DNA from: Micropterix aruncella
Lineage: Eukaryota > Arthropoda > Insecta > Lepidoptera > Micropterigidae
Direction of reading: 5' to 3'
Assembly (NCBI GenBank): GCA_944548615.1
Contig: OX155961.1
Location: forward strand, 30,362,770 to 30,426,769
DNA length: 64,000 nucleotides
Shown here in pieces: positions 1-12,446 of this stretch. Each line of letters opens with the position of its first letter. Position 1 is the first letter of the stretch. The notes below the pieces were generated by a model, which had not been told where the DNA came from, ran no database searches, and saw only the letters and a program-made list of their open reading frames with translations. The translations under genes and the position numbers were made by a program.

Positions 1-61
1 GAGGGAATCATTCGCGGCAATATGAAGAATAACCATTTCTCTACCAAATGAGGGTTGTCGA

Positions 62-163
62 TGTTCTTGTGTATTATTTTATACATTAATACCAGGTCAG
101 CCGCTGTGCTGCGGTCTTCCTGTAACCTGGTATACAATACAATACAATACAATACTACTCCAG
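62..163. repeat. Short hairpin followed by (CAATA)n, probable LINE/SINE tail
   Basis: A 9-bp perfect stem (ATACCAGGT at 89-97 pairing with ACCTGGTAT at 125-133) is followed by four or so copies of CAATA up to about position 155. Hairpin plus pentamer tail is the usual look of a non-LTR retrotransposon or SINE 3' end. No coding part is visible next to it. The flanks 1-61 and 164-597 are AT-rich and I recognise nothing in them. Confidence 0.4.
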
Positions 164-597
164 TAGATAGGCATTCCTACACTTGGATGCGTCACAAAAT
201 TAAATGCAAAAAATTTAATTATTAAAAACATAACTATCGTGATAGTTGTAGATAGGCTATAATATTATATTCAATATTATCTATATACAAATAATCAAAA
301 TATACTAATGTGATTTAAGAGTCAGGGAGAATAATATATTAAAATAGAAATGCAAATTCTATGTAGAATAATCAAAAAATATATATTTTATTGTCAATCC
401 AGCAATGTGCCTTCGTTTTTTTTTTAAATTAATAGATGTATAATAAATTATATGAAAATTAGAATGTCAGCTATCATAATACCATTATATTTAAAACCTT
501 ACGCATTTCATTAATCATCAACATGGAAAATAAACTCAGAATTTTCAAACTCCCTTATACCATAAATTGGGTTTCTTACCAAATTATGTATAAATAT

Positions 598-1194
598 CTT
601 TTTAAATTGGTGCTCTCCAAGGCTTTTAATTTGCTCTGGAATCTTATTATAGAAGGACAAAGTTTGGTTCAATAAAACTGTATCGCACTTTGCTAAGTCG
701 CCGTCGGTTTATGTGGAGATTGGATTTATTCCTCGTATCGTGATGATGATAATCACTATTCACCGGAGCTTCTGTTAGGTGTCTACGAGCGTACATAATA
801 TTTTGGTAGATGTAAGAAGAAAATAGAGTCATTATTCCTGATTTTTACGCACAACGGCCCAATCAAGAGGTCAAGTGCGGGAAAAAGCCCAGACAAACTA
901 ACACAAACTAACTATTCCTGATTTTAAAAAGAGTTCAGCTTGCTCTCGTATAAGTTCCAAGTCGCAACAGCTCTCGGCAATCCAGGTATGTAATAAAACG
1001 TTTTTGGCCGCCCTCCACCACTTTGTATGAGTCATACTTCGGATTCCCAATTTGAAATACGAACTCAAAAGTGCTACGAATATAAGAGAAGTGAAGAGTT
1101 CTTGACTAAAGATGCCATTGATATGTTGGTCAAACGTCAGCTTCTGATCCAGGTATTTATACTTATTTTTATAAAATATTTGTGGATTATGCAT
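598..1194 (-). pseudogene. LINE reverse-transcriptase 3' fragment, broken
   Basis: Minus-strand remnant of the C-terminal part of a non-LTR retrotransposon polyprotein. The segment at 926-1194 includes a YKYLDQKLTFDQHI stretch typical of the RT thumb and ends ELFLKSGI. The segment at 647-832 resumes with MTLFSSYIYQNIMYARRHL and reaches a DTRN motif; positions down to about 598 still encode YNKIPEQIKSLGEHQFK. The same order is seen in the LINE at 60669-62155 (YIYQGVMYARKN, HNTRNK, YNKIP), so both belong to one family. The frame is broken by an 80-bp insertion (67 bp plus one 13-bp target duplication, see next entry) and by other changes. It is not functional. The clade (Jockey/CR1 group) is inferred from the look of the C-terminus only. 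Confidence 0.8.
833..925. mobile_element. 67-bp micro-insertion with 13-bp target-site duplication
   Basis: TATTCCTGATTTT occurs at 833-845 and again at 913-925. The 67 bp between them (846-912) interrupt the LINE coding frame exactly between ...LKSGI and MTLFSSYIYQ; removing 80 bp restores the match to the relative at 61.4 kb. The insert ends in a repeated ACAAACTA motif, like a retroposon tail, so it is probably a heavily 5'-truncated retroposon. Confidence 0.7.
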
Positions 1195-1435
1195 TTATCC
1201 ATATAGGTTGATGTATATTTCCGAAATGTACTCAATCAGATCGTTCATTTGACACTAAACACGTTATATGTATGTTAATTTATTGACATATGGACATTTA
1301 GTCAAGTATTTTTTGACATTTGGATAGTTTAGGTACCCTATAATACTTGAAATGACATAATGATTCTAACAATATCACACACTTTTAAAACGGTTCAAGC
1401 GCGTAGAAGTTATGGTGGCATAAAAAAATCAGGGT
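1160..1435 (-). repeat. B-repeat copy (minus)
   Basis: Copy of the ~400-bp family that recurs at 10.2, 13.7, 37.3, 46.5 and 48.0 kb. It carries the reverse complement of the hallmark TTCTAAACGCTTGAACC region and the segment with ATGTATATTTCCGAAATG and GTACTCAATCAGA. The family has no visible coding capacity, and its class is unknown to me. Confidence 0.75.
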
Positions 1436-1754
1436 TTCGACATTAATACATACCTGATTATTTCCAAGTACAATTGCGTAGTTTCATAATTTTCTAAACC
1501 GTTTTTGGTAATATTTTGTGGAGTGTAATAATTAAACACTTTGTATAATTTATTTGGCTAAAATAATTATACAAATATATTTCATCGTTACTAGGCCTAC
1601 CGGATCTATTACTGAAGGCCGCGAAGAGGAAGAAATAAAAAAATACGTGTGGCACTCGGGGACTGCCGCGGTAAAGCTATTGTATAGCATTTCTAACAAC
1701 TTATGCAATTATAATTATTTATTTTATTTTTTCTGATATCAGATAACTGCGTTG

Positions 1755-1806
1755 AAATTATTCCGAATCATTTGCGGCTGCGGTAGCAAATGATTCGGAA
1801 TAATTT
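1755..1806. repeat. Perfect 21-bp inverted repeat, 10-nt loop
   Basis: Positions 1755-1775 are exactly complementary to 1786-1806, with loop GGCTGCGGTA. No T-run or gene end sits next to it, so it is described only as a hairpin. Surrounding sequence 1436-2310 has no supported gene. Confidence 0.8.
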
Positions 1807-2309
1807 AAACGTCTTCCGATAGAGCGCAGCGCACGAATTTTTTATTCGATAAAGCAAAAAAACCGGATTATTCGAAAAAAATCGCAGATAAAAAGATAGA
1901 TAATTTAATTATCTTTAAAATGGTGCAGGTTTCATAATAATACGCCAGATAATATTTGCGTAGTAGTCGTTTTTGTGTTCGGTTAGACCTAATTTCACAA
2001 ATTAATTACACTATGTAATATAAACAAAATCTAAATATTCAAATTTAAGAATATTAGGAAAATGTTCTTGTTTAAAACATATATTTTTTTCGAATCGTAA
2101 ACAGTACTCGTTTAGACGTAATTATCAGTTTAAAATCATTAATTTTCGTTAAGAAATTTCTTCATTCGGTCGCCGCGCTGGCACCCGCGATAAAAGCTGT
2201 GCAATAGCTTAACAATAAACTGTCAAATGAGGAATGTCAACACGCACCGCATAATACAGCGATTTATATTAAAGACGCTGTTTTCTCCTTATATGAGAGC
2301 GGCACATAC

Positions 2310-2860
2310 TCTATGGCACTCGGGAGTACAAAACAATTCTAATAATATGACACACATCTAAATCGGATCAAGCGTTTTGAAGTTATGGTGGAATAAAGAA
2401 ATGGAAAACATAAATATGTAGATGCATCCTGAACACATAACTCTCTTTTTTTGGGGGGTCGTGTAAAAAATGTGGCTTGTGGGTTTAGCCAAGTAAAATA
2501 AGGAATTTTAGGAGAAAAAAATGGTAATAGCTTGAAACTTGGCATCTTTTGATGGTGTGGCATCCTTTGAAATCCTTTGGCATCATGGCATCCTTTAAAA
2601 TGTGGCATTCTTTGATGCGCACTGTTAAATATACTCAAAGTTCTCTATTCTACCATTTGCGCTCGAGCGATAATTAATATGAAAACAGCCTAGTCAAATG
2701 ACAATCGACAATCAAGTTGGGAATTTAGTGCAACATTTTGTATGGGAACCATACCTTTATTTGGCATATCTATTTCTTAGGTGGTCCTGAGTGGATTCAA
2801 CCCGGGAGCCATCGGTTGGCACCGCGCGGGGGTAGGGGGGGAGGGGGGGGGGGGGGAGTT
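2310..2860. repeat. B-repeat fragment and poly-G tract
   Basis: Positions 2330-2405 match the end of the B-repeat (GTTTTGAAGTTATGGTGGAATAAA). Around 2830-2860 lies a G-run nearly 30 nt long with one or two A interruptions, similar to those at 5.4, 16.7, 17.9, 33.8 and 45.8 kb. Positions 2861-3289 contain no recognised feature. Confidence 0.5.
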
Positions 2861-3289
2861 TGATTCCGCCGTGCTTTACTTTTTAGTCATATATCTATCA
2901 AACTATAAATGTTATAAATATCAAACTATAAAGTGATTGTCAATTGTCATTTGACTAGGCTGTTTTCATATTAATAATAGATGATATTAAAAAATGTATA
3001 AAACATTTTTGTAGAGAATTTTATAAGCTTTATTTTTTATATTAGACACTATTCCGATATCGCTAAAGTTAGGGAGATATAAGCAAAAGACTGAATCGAA
3101 GCACCATTTTTCAAAGATGGCGGCTCGAGCGCAAAAGTTAGAGTAGAGGACTTTTATTAGGACATCTATGCCAAATTTCTGCAACATGCGATTGACTTAC
3201 AGTATATATTAAACGTTTTACTGCAATCCGAAAAAAAAGTAACACGGGGATTTGCAATTTAAACATTGTATTCTAAAACCTATTAGAGC

Positions 3290-3893
3290 ATTAAATTCTA
3301 CAATTTACTCCCTACTACTATCAAACAACTGGAGGACAAACAATTTAAAAGAAACATTAAGGAGATGCTGATAGGCCACCCTTTCTATAATCTGACCGAA
3401 TTCGAGGGCCATGACTTTGCAAATATTGTACCAATTTGAATGATAATTATATATGTACTTTTAGTATTTAAATGTAAGATTTAGCTTTAGTTTGATTACT
3501 CAACAATTTACTTACTACTTTGGATGTTACTATGTACAGTTTTTAGTACGTATATATTTGATTTATTGTCTATTTCTATTGTTCGGCTTCTGCTTTGATT
3601 ATTCAACTTTTTAACTGACTATTTTAATTATTGTGTGTTCAGTAGGTAGCCATTAGAATAATTGACTATTTTTTTAATTTGTTTTGTAATACGATTCTAA
3701 GACGAATAACTTTTAGTAGGTTCCAAAGTTTCTTAGATACTATATATTTTTAAAAATTAATATATGTGTGTAACGTAAAGATTATAGTAGTAATGACACT
3801 TACTACTTAAAACACAAATATTTTGACACGTCCAAGAGCGGTTTTTAGCCGCCAATTGGACACGACGTAAATGTAAATGTAAAACCAAGGCTG
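3290..3893 (+). pseudogene. LINE 3'-end fragment with (TGTAAA)n tail
   Basis: The plus strand encodes a LINE C-terminus, with LLPTTIKQLEDKQFKRNI followed shortly by GHPFYNLTEF and then a stop, as in many insect non-LTR elements. An AT-rich 3' UTR of about 430 bp follows, and the copy ends in (TGTAAA)n at about 3870-3890. The 5' part is missing, so this is a dead truncated copy. It is a different family from the 598-1194 fragment. Confidence 0.7.
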
Positions 3894-4854
3894 TTTAGTT
3901 TTTATTAGATTTTTTTTCGCACATACTCACAAGATAAAGAAGATTCTTAAATGAAACTTAAATCACAAGAAACTTTAGGCCTTTATTACCTCACGAGCAA
4001 ATAAGCATCTTTTGAATTTTTATTTTGAGAAAAACACGTAAAATATGTATGAAAAATTATTTGCGATATTTTACATATTGCTAAATGGCGCAGCGTGCTT
4101 AATTTTTATTTTATTTTCTTTTATTCAGGAAAATAACAGTGTATAAAAGTAAGTAGCCAAACAAGATAGATATACAAATTACACCAGAGACAATTTTCCA
4201 CTAAATGTCAACATCAAGATTATCTAAATGATAAGAGACAGAAAAAAAAACGAGAAAAGAAAGAGGATAGGAAGGGAGGGACCAGGAAGGGAAGGAGGAA
4301 CATAGAAAAAAAAAATACATTATGTTGATGGGTGTCCAAGTATTTAACAAATTTACCAGTACGATATTTGAAGTTAAGACAGGACGTTCCAAAATTGAGT
4401 TTATCAGTCTTTTACGATGATATAAAAATATTTAAATAAACATTTTCATTTGTGTTTTTAATAAAAGTTGCTTATTTGCTTGTACTGTTTCACCGACTTC
4501 AAGAATGACACTATTTTAAAACTCACCTGTATATTACTTTCTAAACACGCCTATACGGTATCTCGAAATAAAATAATATTATAATTACAATCGAATTTTT
4601 AAATCGTACACGTAGCTTTTGACATTATAACGTCAATTTAATGGTTTCAATACGTAATAATTACGCAATCGAAAGGTCAGGTAGATTAATATATATTATT
4701 CTATATTACCGCATTATTTTTCTGATGAAATCAGCCTATAAGGAATGCGATAGATGACATTTATAAATGAATGTTATTATTGTGTTTTTTATGTTCAATT
4801 AATCCTTTATAAAATCATATTTATTATCAATGTTATTATAGATGTTTAAATAAA
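3894..4854. other. AT-rich stretch without recognised feature
   Basis: I see no gene, terminal repeat or familiar repeat here. There is a purine-rich tract (about 4225-4310) that yields only a meaningless low-complexity reading frame. Confidence 0.5.
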
Positions 4855-5511
4855 TTGCTATTAGTTTCGCCAGCCAGTGCTATCAGCGCCATATGCATGT
4901 CGGCGGCGTAGAAGGGTTGCCAAATCGTACTATGGCATTGAGCAATCTAATCCATAAACATAAAAATGGATGTTGGTATATCTGTCTGTCCAAGCTTAAT
5001 ACACTCCGAAACCGTTTGACCGATCACCATGAAAGTTGGCACATGTATGTATATTTTCATGTAGTTTTTTATGATATTCGCTTTGTTGTAACTTACCACT
5101 GGATGGCGCTGCATCACATAAACCTATACCGCTCAACCGATCGCCATGAAAATATGTATACATAGACATTTGAGCCCGCATAATATTGTCGTGCTTTTAA
5201 TTGTATTGTAACGCTACCAGATGGCGCTGCACCCAACTGCTATACCGTTCAACCAATCGCCGTGAAAATTGGTAGACATAAGTATTTGAGCACTGATAAT
5301 ATTTTCGTTCTGTTGTTGTAACTTGCCACTAGATATCGCAGCAGAAGGTCAACTTCTATACCGTTCAACCGATCTCTATTGAAATTTTATAAATTCGAAA
5401 GTGGAAGGAACGGCGGTTAACATAGGCTCCTATGGAGGGGGGGGGGGGAGGGTAGGAGAGGGAGGAAAAACGAAACGGATACCCGAGCAACGCCGGGTAA
5501 CATTCGACTAA
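4855..5511 (+). mobile_element. Non-autonomous Helitron copy ending CTAA
   Basis: The copy runs from an ATTGCTATTAGTTTCGCC motif to the end. It contains three degenerate internal units with CCGTTTGACCGATC(A/G)CCATG and a GGCGCTGCA motif (about 4998-5380). The 3' end has a short stem ACCCG...CGGGT (5481-5498), then CATTCGACTAA, and the next base is T. A hairpin about 10 nt before a CTRR terminus inserted 5' of T is the Helitron 3' signature. A G-rich run lies at 5437-5450. No Rep/helicase ORF is present. Confidence 0.65.
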
Positions 5512-5909
5512 TACCATGTATATAATCAATGAGAACAGGTACATATACATAACATAAAAAATACGTACATTATCAGTATGTTATAGTATTTATCACTAAA
5601 AGTTACTACTTACACAAACACTGGATCGTAACATATGGCTGTAAAAGGTTTCTAAGTGTCTATTTACGAAAACGTAGATTGTAAATACATAGTTATAACT
5701 GATGTGATACTAATACTCTTCGGATAAGCCATTAGCGTTTGTCGTTTAATTCATACCGATTAGTTGATAATATGGATTCAATATGAATACTTATACCTAT
5801 ATGAGTAGAAAAGGATGGTAGCTTGACGAGCGCAGCATTCATAATTATTAGCGATGTGCACAGAAACGGTTGATTTTGAGACCTTTGGTAACGTCATACG
5901 GCTGCTTCA
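5512..5909. other. Upstream region of first EcKL exon
   Basis: About 400 bp of AT-rich sequence between the Helitron end and the TATA box of the first EcKL exon. No coding sequence was recognised. It is the presumed promoter-proximal region of that exon. Confidence 0.4.
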
Positions 5910-5916
5910 TATAAAA
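5910..5916 (+). promoter_or_regulatory. TATA box of EcKL first exon A
   Basis: TATAAAA lies 45 bp before the ATG at 5955, which implies a transcription start near 5940 and a very short leader. The 19 nt ATTAGTGCATTGAAAATGG that end at the start codon (5940-5958) are identical to those of exon C (20466-20484). Confidence 0.5.
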
Positions 5917-5954
5917 CGGTTAAAGACGTGATTGTTGCTATTAGTGCATTGAAA

Positions 5955-6752
5955 ATGGATGAGAAAATCTTAGATTTCCCGACGAAATGCTCCGAGGACG
6001 TCGTCTCGGAGATAATGAAGAAGGAAGATTTCGTCAGATTCAATGCGGTGGTAAACCCGGGATCATCTAAAGGGGAAAACTATATAGGCGAGATATATAG
6101 GGTCAGGACGGAAGGTCAGAAGAAAGACGGATCGGTGAAAGCGCTGAATTTGATAATCAAATCGGCGCCGCAGAGTGCAGAGACGCGCGAAAAACTAGAC
6201 CTTAGGCTGTTCTTCCTGAATGAGATCTTTTCGTATACGACTATGCTGCCGATGTTCGAGAGCATCCAGGACGACGCTGCCCTCAAAGACCACGAGAGAA
6301 TGGCAATGACGAAGTGTTACTTCTGTTCCTCCCACGATTTGGAGGAGTTTATAGTTATGGAAGATTTGGGCGTGGATGGGTTCAAGATGTACGATCGGAA
6401 GAAGTCCTTGGATGTCCCTCACGTAAAGCGTGCGCTGCAAATCCTGGCAAGGACGCACGCGCTCTCGTTCGTGCTGAAGAAGAAGAGCCCGGACGTTTTC
6501 GGATCGTTAAAGTCGAAATGCTTCGAAGTGCTCTACCAGCAGAATAGGAAACCGCAGTTTCAGGAGTACTTGCAGAAGTCCAGAGACAAGGCCGTCGCTT
6601 CCATAGACAATTCAAAGAATAGGGAGAAACTGAAGACATACACAGAGAATATATTTGAGGATGTTTGTCGACTGCTGTCGACATCTGCTGATGAGCATTC
6701 TGTGATCTGCCACGGCGACTCCTGGACGAACAATTTTCTGTTCAAGTATAAA
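5955..6752 (+). CDS. EcKL first exon A (ecdysteroid kinase-like, CHK fold)
   Basis: Encodes residues 1-266 of an ecdysteroid-kinase-like protein (EcKinase/CHK-kinase-like family, often annotated as juvenile-hormone-inducible). Members phosphorylate secondary alcohols: a silkmoth member acts on ecdysteroid 22-OH, and others are linked to xenobiotic detoxification. Visible motifs are the glycine-rich loop GSSKGENY (about 37-43), lysine K69 in LIIKS, E90 in [11 protein letters not shown], the hinge MEDLG (135-139), and the catalytic loop HGDSWTNN (253-260; D255 catalytic, N260 metal ligand). The DWQ metal-binding motif is absent and would come from 38670-39098. The ATG at 5955 was chosen because [11 protein letters not shown] aligns with exons B and C. 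The frame ends AAG-TAT-AAA before donor GTGAGT, phase 0, and has no internal stop. Identity to exon C is about two-thirds by eye. Substrate is unknown. Confidence 0.9.
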
Positions 6753-6778
6753 GTGAGTTTTTTTTGTTGTTTACAGAT

Positions 6779-7890
<1,112 letters not shown>

Positions 7891-8125
7891 TCAACTACAA
7901 CGGGCGAACCCGCCACCTCAGGAAGTTTTAACGATATGTGATCGTCTCCCTTGACGTGAGCGTAGAAAACTTTGAGACGGTACAAACTTACCGTTCAGCC
8001 AAGCCACGATCCCGCCAGAGTCCATAGCGTTAAGGGCGAGGCACTAGGAAGGTAACCCAGCCATGAGGCCTGGGACGAGAGAGTCTTACCCGGGTTAACC
8101 ATGCACACGACGAGGCTTCTGAAAC
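7891..8125 (-). repeat. GCR retroposon fragment (minus)
   Basis: Begins with the reverse complement of the GCR 3' end (CAACTACAACGGGCGA) and continues through the CTCAGGAAGTTTTAACGA block. It is diverged and truncated, joining the LINE fragment on one side and Helitron sequence on the other. Confidence 0.6.
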
Positions 8126-9771
8126 GTTTCTTCGACACCGTTTGACCGATCAGCATGAAAGTAGGCACATGTGTGTATTTTTTCATAGAGCAGGTTTTTA
8201 TGCTATTCGTTTTGTTGTATTCGTAACTCAACACTAGAGGGCACTGCAGCACATTAATTTTTCTACCGTTTCAACCTATCGCTATGAAAATTGGTATACA
8301 TAAGTAGGTATTTGAGTAGGTACGAATAATATTTTCACGCTATCCACTTTGTTATAACTCACAACTAGATGGCGCTGCAGCATATGAACTTCTATACCGT
8401 TCAACCGATCACTATAAATATTAGTATTTATTTATTTATTTTTATTTAATATAAGCTTGTGCCGTGTTTCCAATAAGGCACAAGCGTAACACTAAACTTA
8501 GGTAATATGTAATAACATTGAATAAAATTTAGATTAAAAAATAATAAACCCACAGCAAGTTTTGTCACTCTTATAGTGAAGATCGGTCCCATAACGCCCA
8601 ACTAAGTGAAAACTTGTTCTAGGGCAAACATTTTAAACATATTATACAAGTTTAAAAGAACAAAACATTTTCAAAAGAATAAAAAATAGATTGAAGAAAA
8701 AAACGAAATTAAAAACACTGAAATAAATAACAATATAATTAAAATATATGTAAAAATAAAATATATAACTACTTATTTATGATAATAAAAAATATTGAAA
8801 TAAATAGATAATTAAATACACTTATGCTTCGCTTAATAAAAAGTTACATAATAAATAAAATTTGAAATGTTTGTAAAAAATTTAAATAGTCACAAAAAAT
8901 AATAATAATAGTAATAGTAAAGTTTCAAAAATTATAAAATAGTAGTAGTCACCAAGTGTAGCCAAACAGAGCTAGATAGTTGAGAGTTCTTGATGTATTC
9001 GGGACCTTCCTGGCCCATGCATCCACAAAACCAGTTGTTTCTTAAAAAATGATATACTCGGGCTAATCTTTATGCCTGCAGGTAGGGTGTTATATATCGT
9101 AGGCCCAAGATAAGTAAAATTTCTTTAGCCAAATGACGTCCTCCTTCGGGGAACTGCAACGCAGTCAGTAATGGCACGTCATGTGTGTTTAGTTTGCTGG
9201 GATTTAATTTTGTCCTTAAGAACGAACCGACCTAAAATAATTTTCACATATAACATGCGCACTTCTAGAACAGTTCTGATGCATACGTGAACGGTCTTCT
9301 TAATATTATTTTGATCAACCCTTTTTGGGCTACTAGAAGTGGTTGAAGAATCGTTTTCGCACATCCTTCAAAACCAATAATGCCGTAGTATAAAATGGAC
9401 TCACATAATGCATAATATATCAATTTAATAGTATGTCGGTCCAATATATTGCAGAGATCCCTAAACACATAGGCATTTGAGCACGGATATATAGGAATAC
9501 ATATGTAGGCATCTGAGCACGGATAATATTTTCGCGCTATTCACTTTGTTGTAACTCGCCACTATACCGTTCAACCAGTCGCCATTCAAATTTTATCAAT
9601 GCGAAAGTGGAAGTCGAAGAGGACCAAGAGGACCAATAAAACAATGTGCGTTTTTAAATAGAGATTGCTGAAGGAACGGTGAGTAATATAGGCTAATTAA
9701 GGAGGGGGAGGGGGAGAGAGAGAATGGGAGGGGAGCGAATACTCGAGCAGCGCCGGGTAACATCCCACTAG
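8126..9771 (+). mobile_element. Non-autonomous Helitron split by a LINE
   Basis: Helitron units with ACCGTTTGACCGATCAGC and GGCGCTGCAGCA occupy 8126-8424 and resume at about 9466 (GGCATTTGAGCACGGATA). The 3' end is a stem-loop ACTCG...CGGGT (9741-9758), then CATCCCACTAG at 9761-9771, followed by T, which fits the CTRR rule. The interruption 8425-9465 is a LINE fragment described separately. Confidence 0.6.
8425..9465 (-). pseudogene. LINE 3' fragment inserted in Helitron
   Basis: Minus-strand codons at 9265-9468 read KLIYYALCESILYYGIIGF and later LLVAQKGLIKIILRR, the classic LINE post-RT segment. A second frame (9179-9260) continues MLYVKIILGRFVLKDKIK. The 3' end at about 8425 is made of TTTA/AATA repeats. 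The frame is broken and truncated. Positions 8450-9170 are its AT-rich 3' part. Confidence 0.7.
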
Positions 9772-10192
9772 TATAATATATGTACAGTAACGGAAATAAT
9801 ACCCAAAATGGGTACTATTTAAAAGAGAATGAGAAAGAAACACTTTCAAATGAGAATAATTGGTCGGTGTCTTTTGGTTATCTTTGTAACCAAGAGGAAA
9901 TGTGTGGCTTGTTAGATAGACAATTATAGGGTGATGTTGGAAAAACGACTAATGCAAATATATATTTTTTAATATGAGGTATTTTTACTGCACTTTAAAT
10001 TTAGAAAAATGTTATTTGGAAACTCAACTATATTTGGTTCACAGACAAAATATGTCTTTTTCTCACTCAAACAAACCCTGACTATTTTAAGTTAAAGTCA
10101 TATTTAAGGTTAGTAAATTTATAAAATGGAATTAACCAAAAAAAATAAAAAATTGACATTGATCGTTTTCCCTTCAATTATTACGTAGCCCT
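9772..10192. other. AT-rich intronic stretch
   Basis: No gene was recognised. The segment around 10142-10190 (TTGACATTGATCGTTTTC) recurs at about 19717 and 24752, so it is a fragment of a dispersed repeat of unknown class. Confidence 0.4.
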
Positions 10193-10640
10193 TCAATTAT
10201 TACACGACTGCTTAAAAAAAGAAGTGTAGTGTGTTCAGGGTTCATCTCTGCATGTTTTCCGTTTCTTTATTCCACCATAACTTCTAAACGCTTGAACTGA
10301 TTTAGAAGTGTGTGATATTGTAAGAATCATTATGTTATTTCGAGTGTCATAGGGTACCTTAACTGTCCAAATATCAAGTAAATAATTGTATAAATGTTTA
10401 AATGCCCACACGTCAATGAATTAACATAACTATAAGGTTGTTGGTGTCAAATAAAAGGTCTGATTGAGTACATTCCGGAATATGGATAAATACATAAACC
10501 ACAAATATTTTGTATTAAAACCGTAATAAAAATATTTATAAATACAATAGTTAACTTTCTGTGACTGCTGTCTTGCTTTTTATACTTTTTATTATATTTT
10601 ATTGTTTTCTTACGTGTCGTTTTTTATAAATTTGATGAGT
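10193..10640 (+). repeat. B-repeat copy (plus)
   Basis: Well-preserved copy: CACGACTGCTTAAAAAAAG, then TTCTAAACGCTTGAACTG, then TGTCATAGGGTACCTTAACT, and finally AATAGTTAACTTTCTGTGAC. The internal CCTTAACTG contains a TTAA that in the 37.4-kb copy served as a piggyBac-type target. Confidence 0.75.
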
Positions 10641-11314
10641 ATATCGGTTTGTAGTTAGTAGTTTGTCATGCCTGTTGTGTTGCCCGGTTCGAACAGATTT
10701 AATTAGATTTTTTTATACAAAACAATGAAGGTCACTTTTAAAATAAAGTACTATTGTTACTATTCCCTGCAATTATATAATGTTAATTTTTCATTTACGT
10801 CGCAATATGTCCGCATGATAATAATGCAGTAAAAACAATAATGATACGAGTATGGTACCTACTTATACACCTACCTACCTAAAATGATATTTTTTATTCT
10901 GCTTTGTATTTCACCCTGAAAAACCAGGGCTTGACTGTACTAAAATCATAACCGAAAACACAAGAAAATGGTACATGGGGACAACGTACTGCTTTAAGGC
11001 GGGAACCTGGTTTAGAAGTTGAAATCTAAAGCTGAAATCTGATCATGTATCTTTTATGTAAGTTTGATTAATATTTGAAAAATAGGAATATTTTTTGCTA
11101 TAGTAAAAAAAAATATTTTTGAGGTATTGAATTGCAAATGTTTCTACCGCTGCAGAAACGACAGTATGTATCTGTTTGCTCCGATAACAGCGAGCGTAAT
11201 TTTGCCTAAAACAATAAAAGTAAACCAAGATATTAATCTTTACATGTATATTATTCAGGTAAACTAAAAAAAATAACAACAACTTATTATTGTTATAATT
11301 TTTCAAGGATTTTA
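10641..11314. other. No recognised feature
   Basis: AT-rich sequence with no supported gene, terminal repeat or familiar family. Confidence 0.4.
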
Positions 11315-11926
11315 ACGTAACGACCAAACCTGGTTGCACATCAGAACACCGTTGACTACGTAACGACCAATATTGGCGACCTAAAATCCTTATCAAATAT
11401 ATTATTATTACCATAGATACATAGACGGCCGCTAGAATAATTTAGCGCATCATTTTGCGGATATTTCTGGTAAAATTCCATTGTCAAACATAATTTTATT
11501 TTTTCGAGAAATTATAAAAAAAATATTGGTTTTATGGGCCAATATCAAAATATTTTTGGATGTAAATAAGCAAAACGAAGTAGGTATTACCTTTGATAGA
11601 AAATCTAATAAAGATTACGTTAGTGTTTACAATTTCTAAATAGGGTTCCGTATTCTTCCGTAAGACAAGTACAAGTTAGAAATGCCGAGTTTTTTTCACT
11701 TTTTCGACTTACTCATATTTTAATCATAATTATCTAATTGTTTTACAAAATGGGACTTCAATATTCTATATACGAAATTTTAATGCGATCATTGCACAGT
11801 TATTATTTTTATGATTGCTATAGTAGTTCCATAGTTATAGTACTTTTTGTCAAGCGCGGCGATATTGCAAACAATTCCAATAAATTGCCACGGTCTGCCA
11901 TGAAATTATGCCGCTACTCGAAGGGT
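11315..11926 (+). repeat. E-repeat copy 1
   Basis: Matches 22313-22999 along its length. Shared blocks include GGTTGCACATCAGAACACCG, TTTCTGGTAAAATTCCATT, GACAAGTACAAGTTAGAAAT and GAGCGCGGCGATATTGCAA-like sequence. Relative to copy 2 it lacks about 50 bp after ACCAATATTGGCG. No terminal repeats or ORF common to both copies is evident. Confidence 0.65.
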
Positions 11927-12386
11927 TAAGAAATAACATCGATTTTCAAGGATTTTAAGAATAACATGATTGCCAACCTTCGTTGGGAGACGGCACTACA
12001 AGAAAAAGAAAAATAATATTTACATACTTATACATTATTTCAATATTAGGAATATTATATTCTATACTTGAAATATTTGTTTTTGTTCTTTTATTTTGGT
12101 AATATGGTGTGTTTTTGGCTCTTCGCATGTATGTCCCTCCCTCTCCTTAACGATAGTTTGTATTCTTTAGTCAGAAGTTTAAAACAGATTTTCTGTACAA
12201 TGTAAATTAATAACGTGGCGTGTGGCGACCCTGTCTTTAAATCTATTAAAATCCATGATGTCGTGACAATAATAATTGGTGATATTAGTACTTTAATATT
12301 GATCATTGAATCTGATGATCTGTGTTCGTGTTTTTAATATAGAGTTACCTAATATATAATTTAAAAATCCACATACAAATCTTGGC

Positions 12387-12425
12387 TATATAAATTAGTA
12401 TGGTAATGGTGATTGCGATATCAGT
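12387..12425 (+). promoter_or_regulatory. Core promoter of EcKL first exon B
   Basis: TATATAAAT at 12387-12395 is followed by TCAGT at 12421-12425, matching the arthropod initiator. The spacing of about 34 nt is a little longer than usual. The ATG is 22 nt further on (12447). E-repeat copy 1 ends about 460 bp upstream. Confidence 0.5.
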
Positions 12426-12446
12426 TACAATTTGATATACGCGAAG

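Noticed and set aside
6195..6684. Antisense and alternative-frame open frames over EcKL exon A (and likewise over exons B and C)
   Set aside because: They are shadows of the conserved sense frame, which has clear kinase motifs.
6753..6778. TTTACAG at about 6769-6775 as a splice acceptor for a micro-intron after exon A
   Set aside because: The intron would be only about 23 nt, too short, and the following sequence is the TA array.
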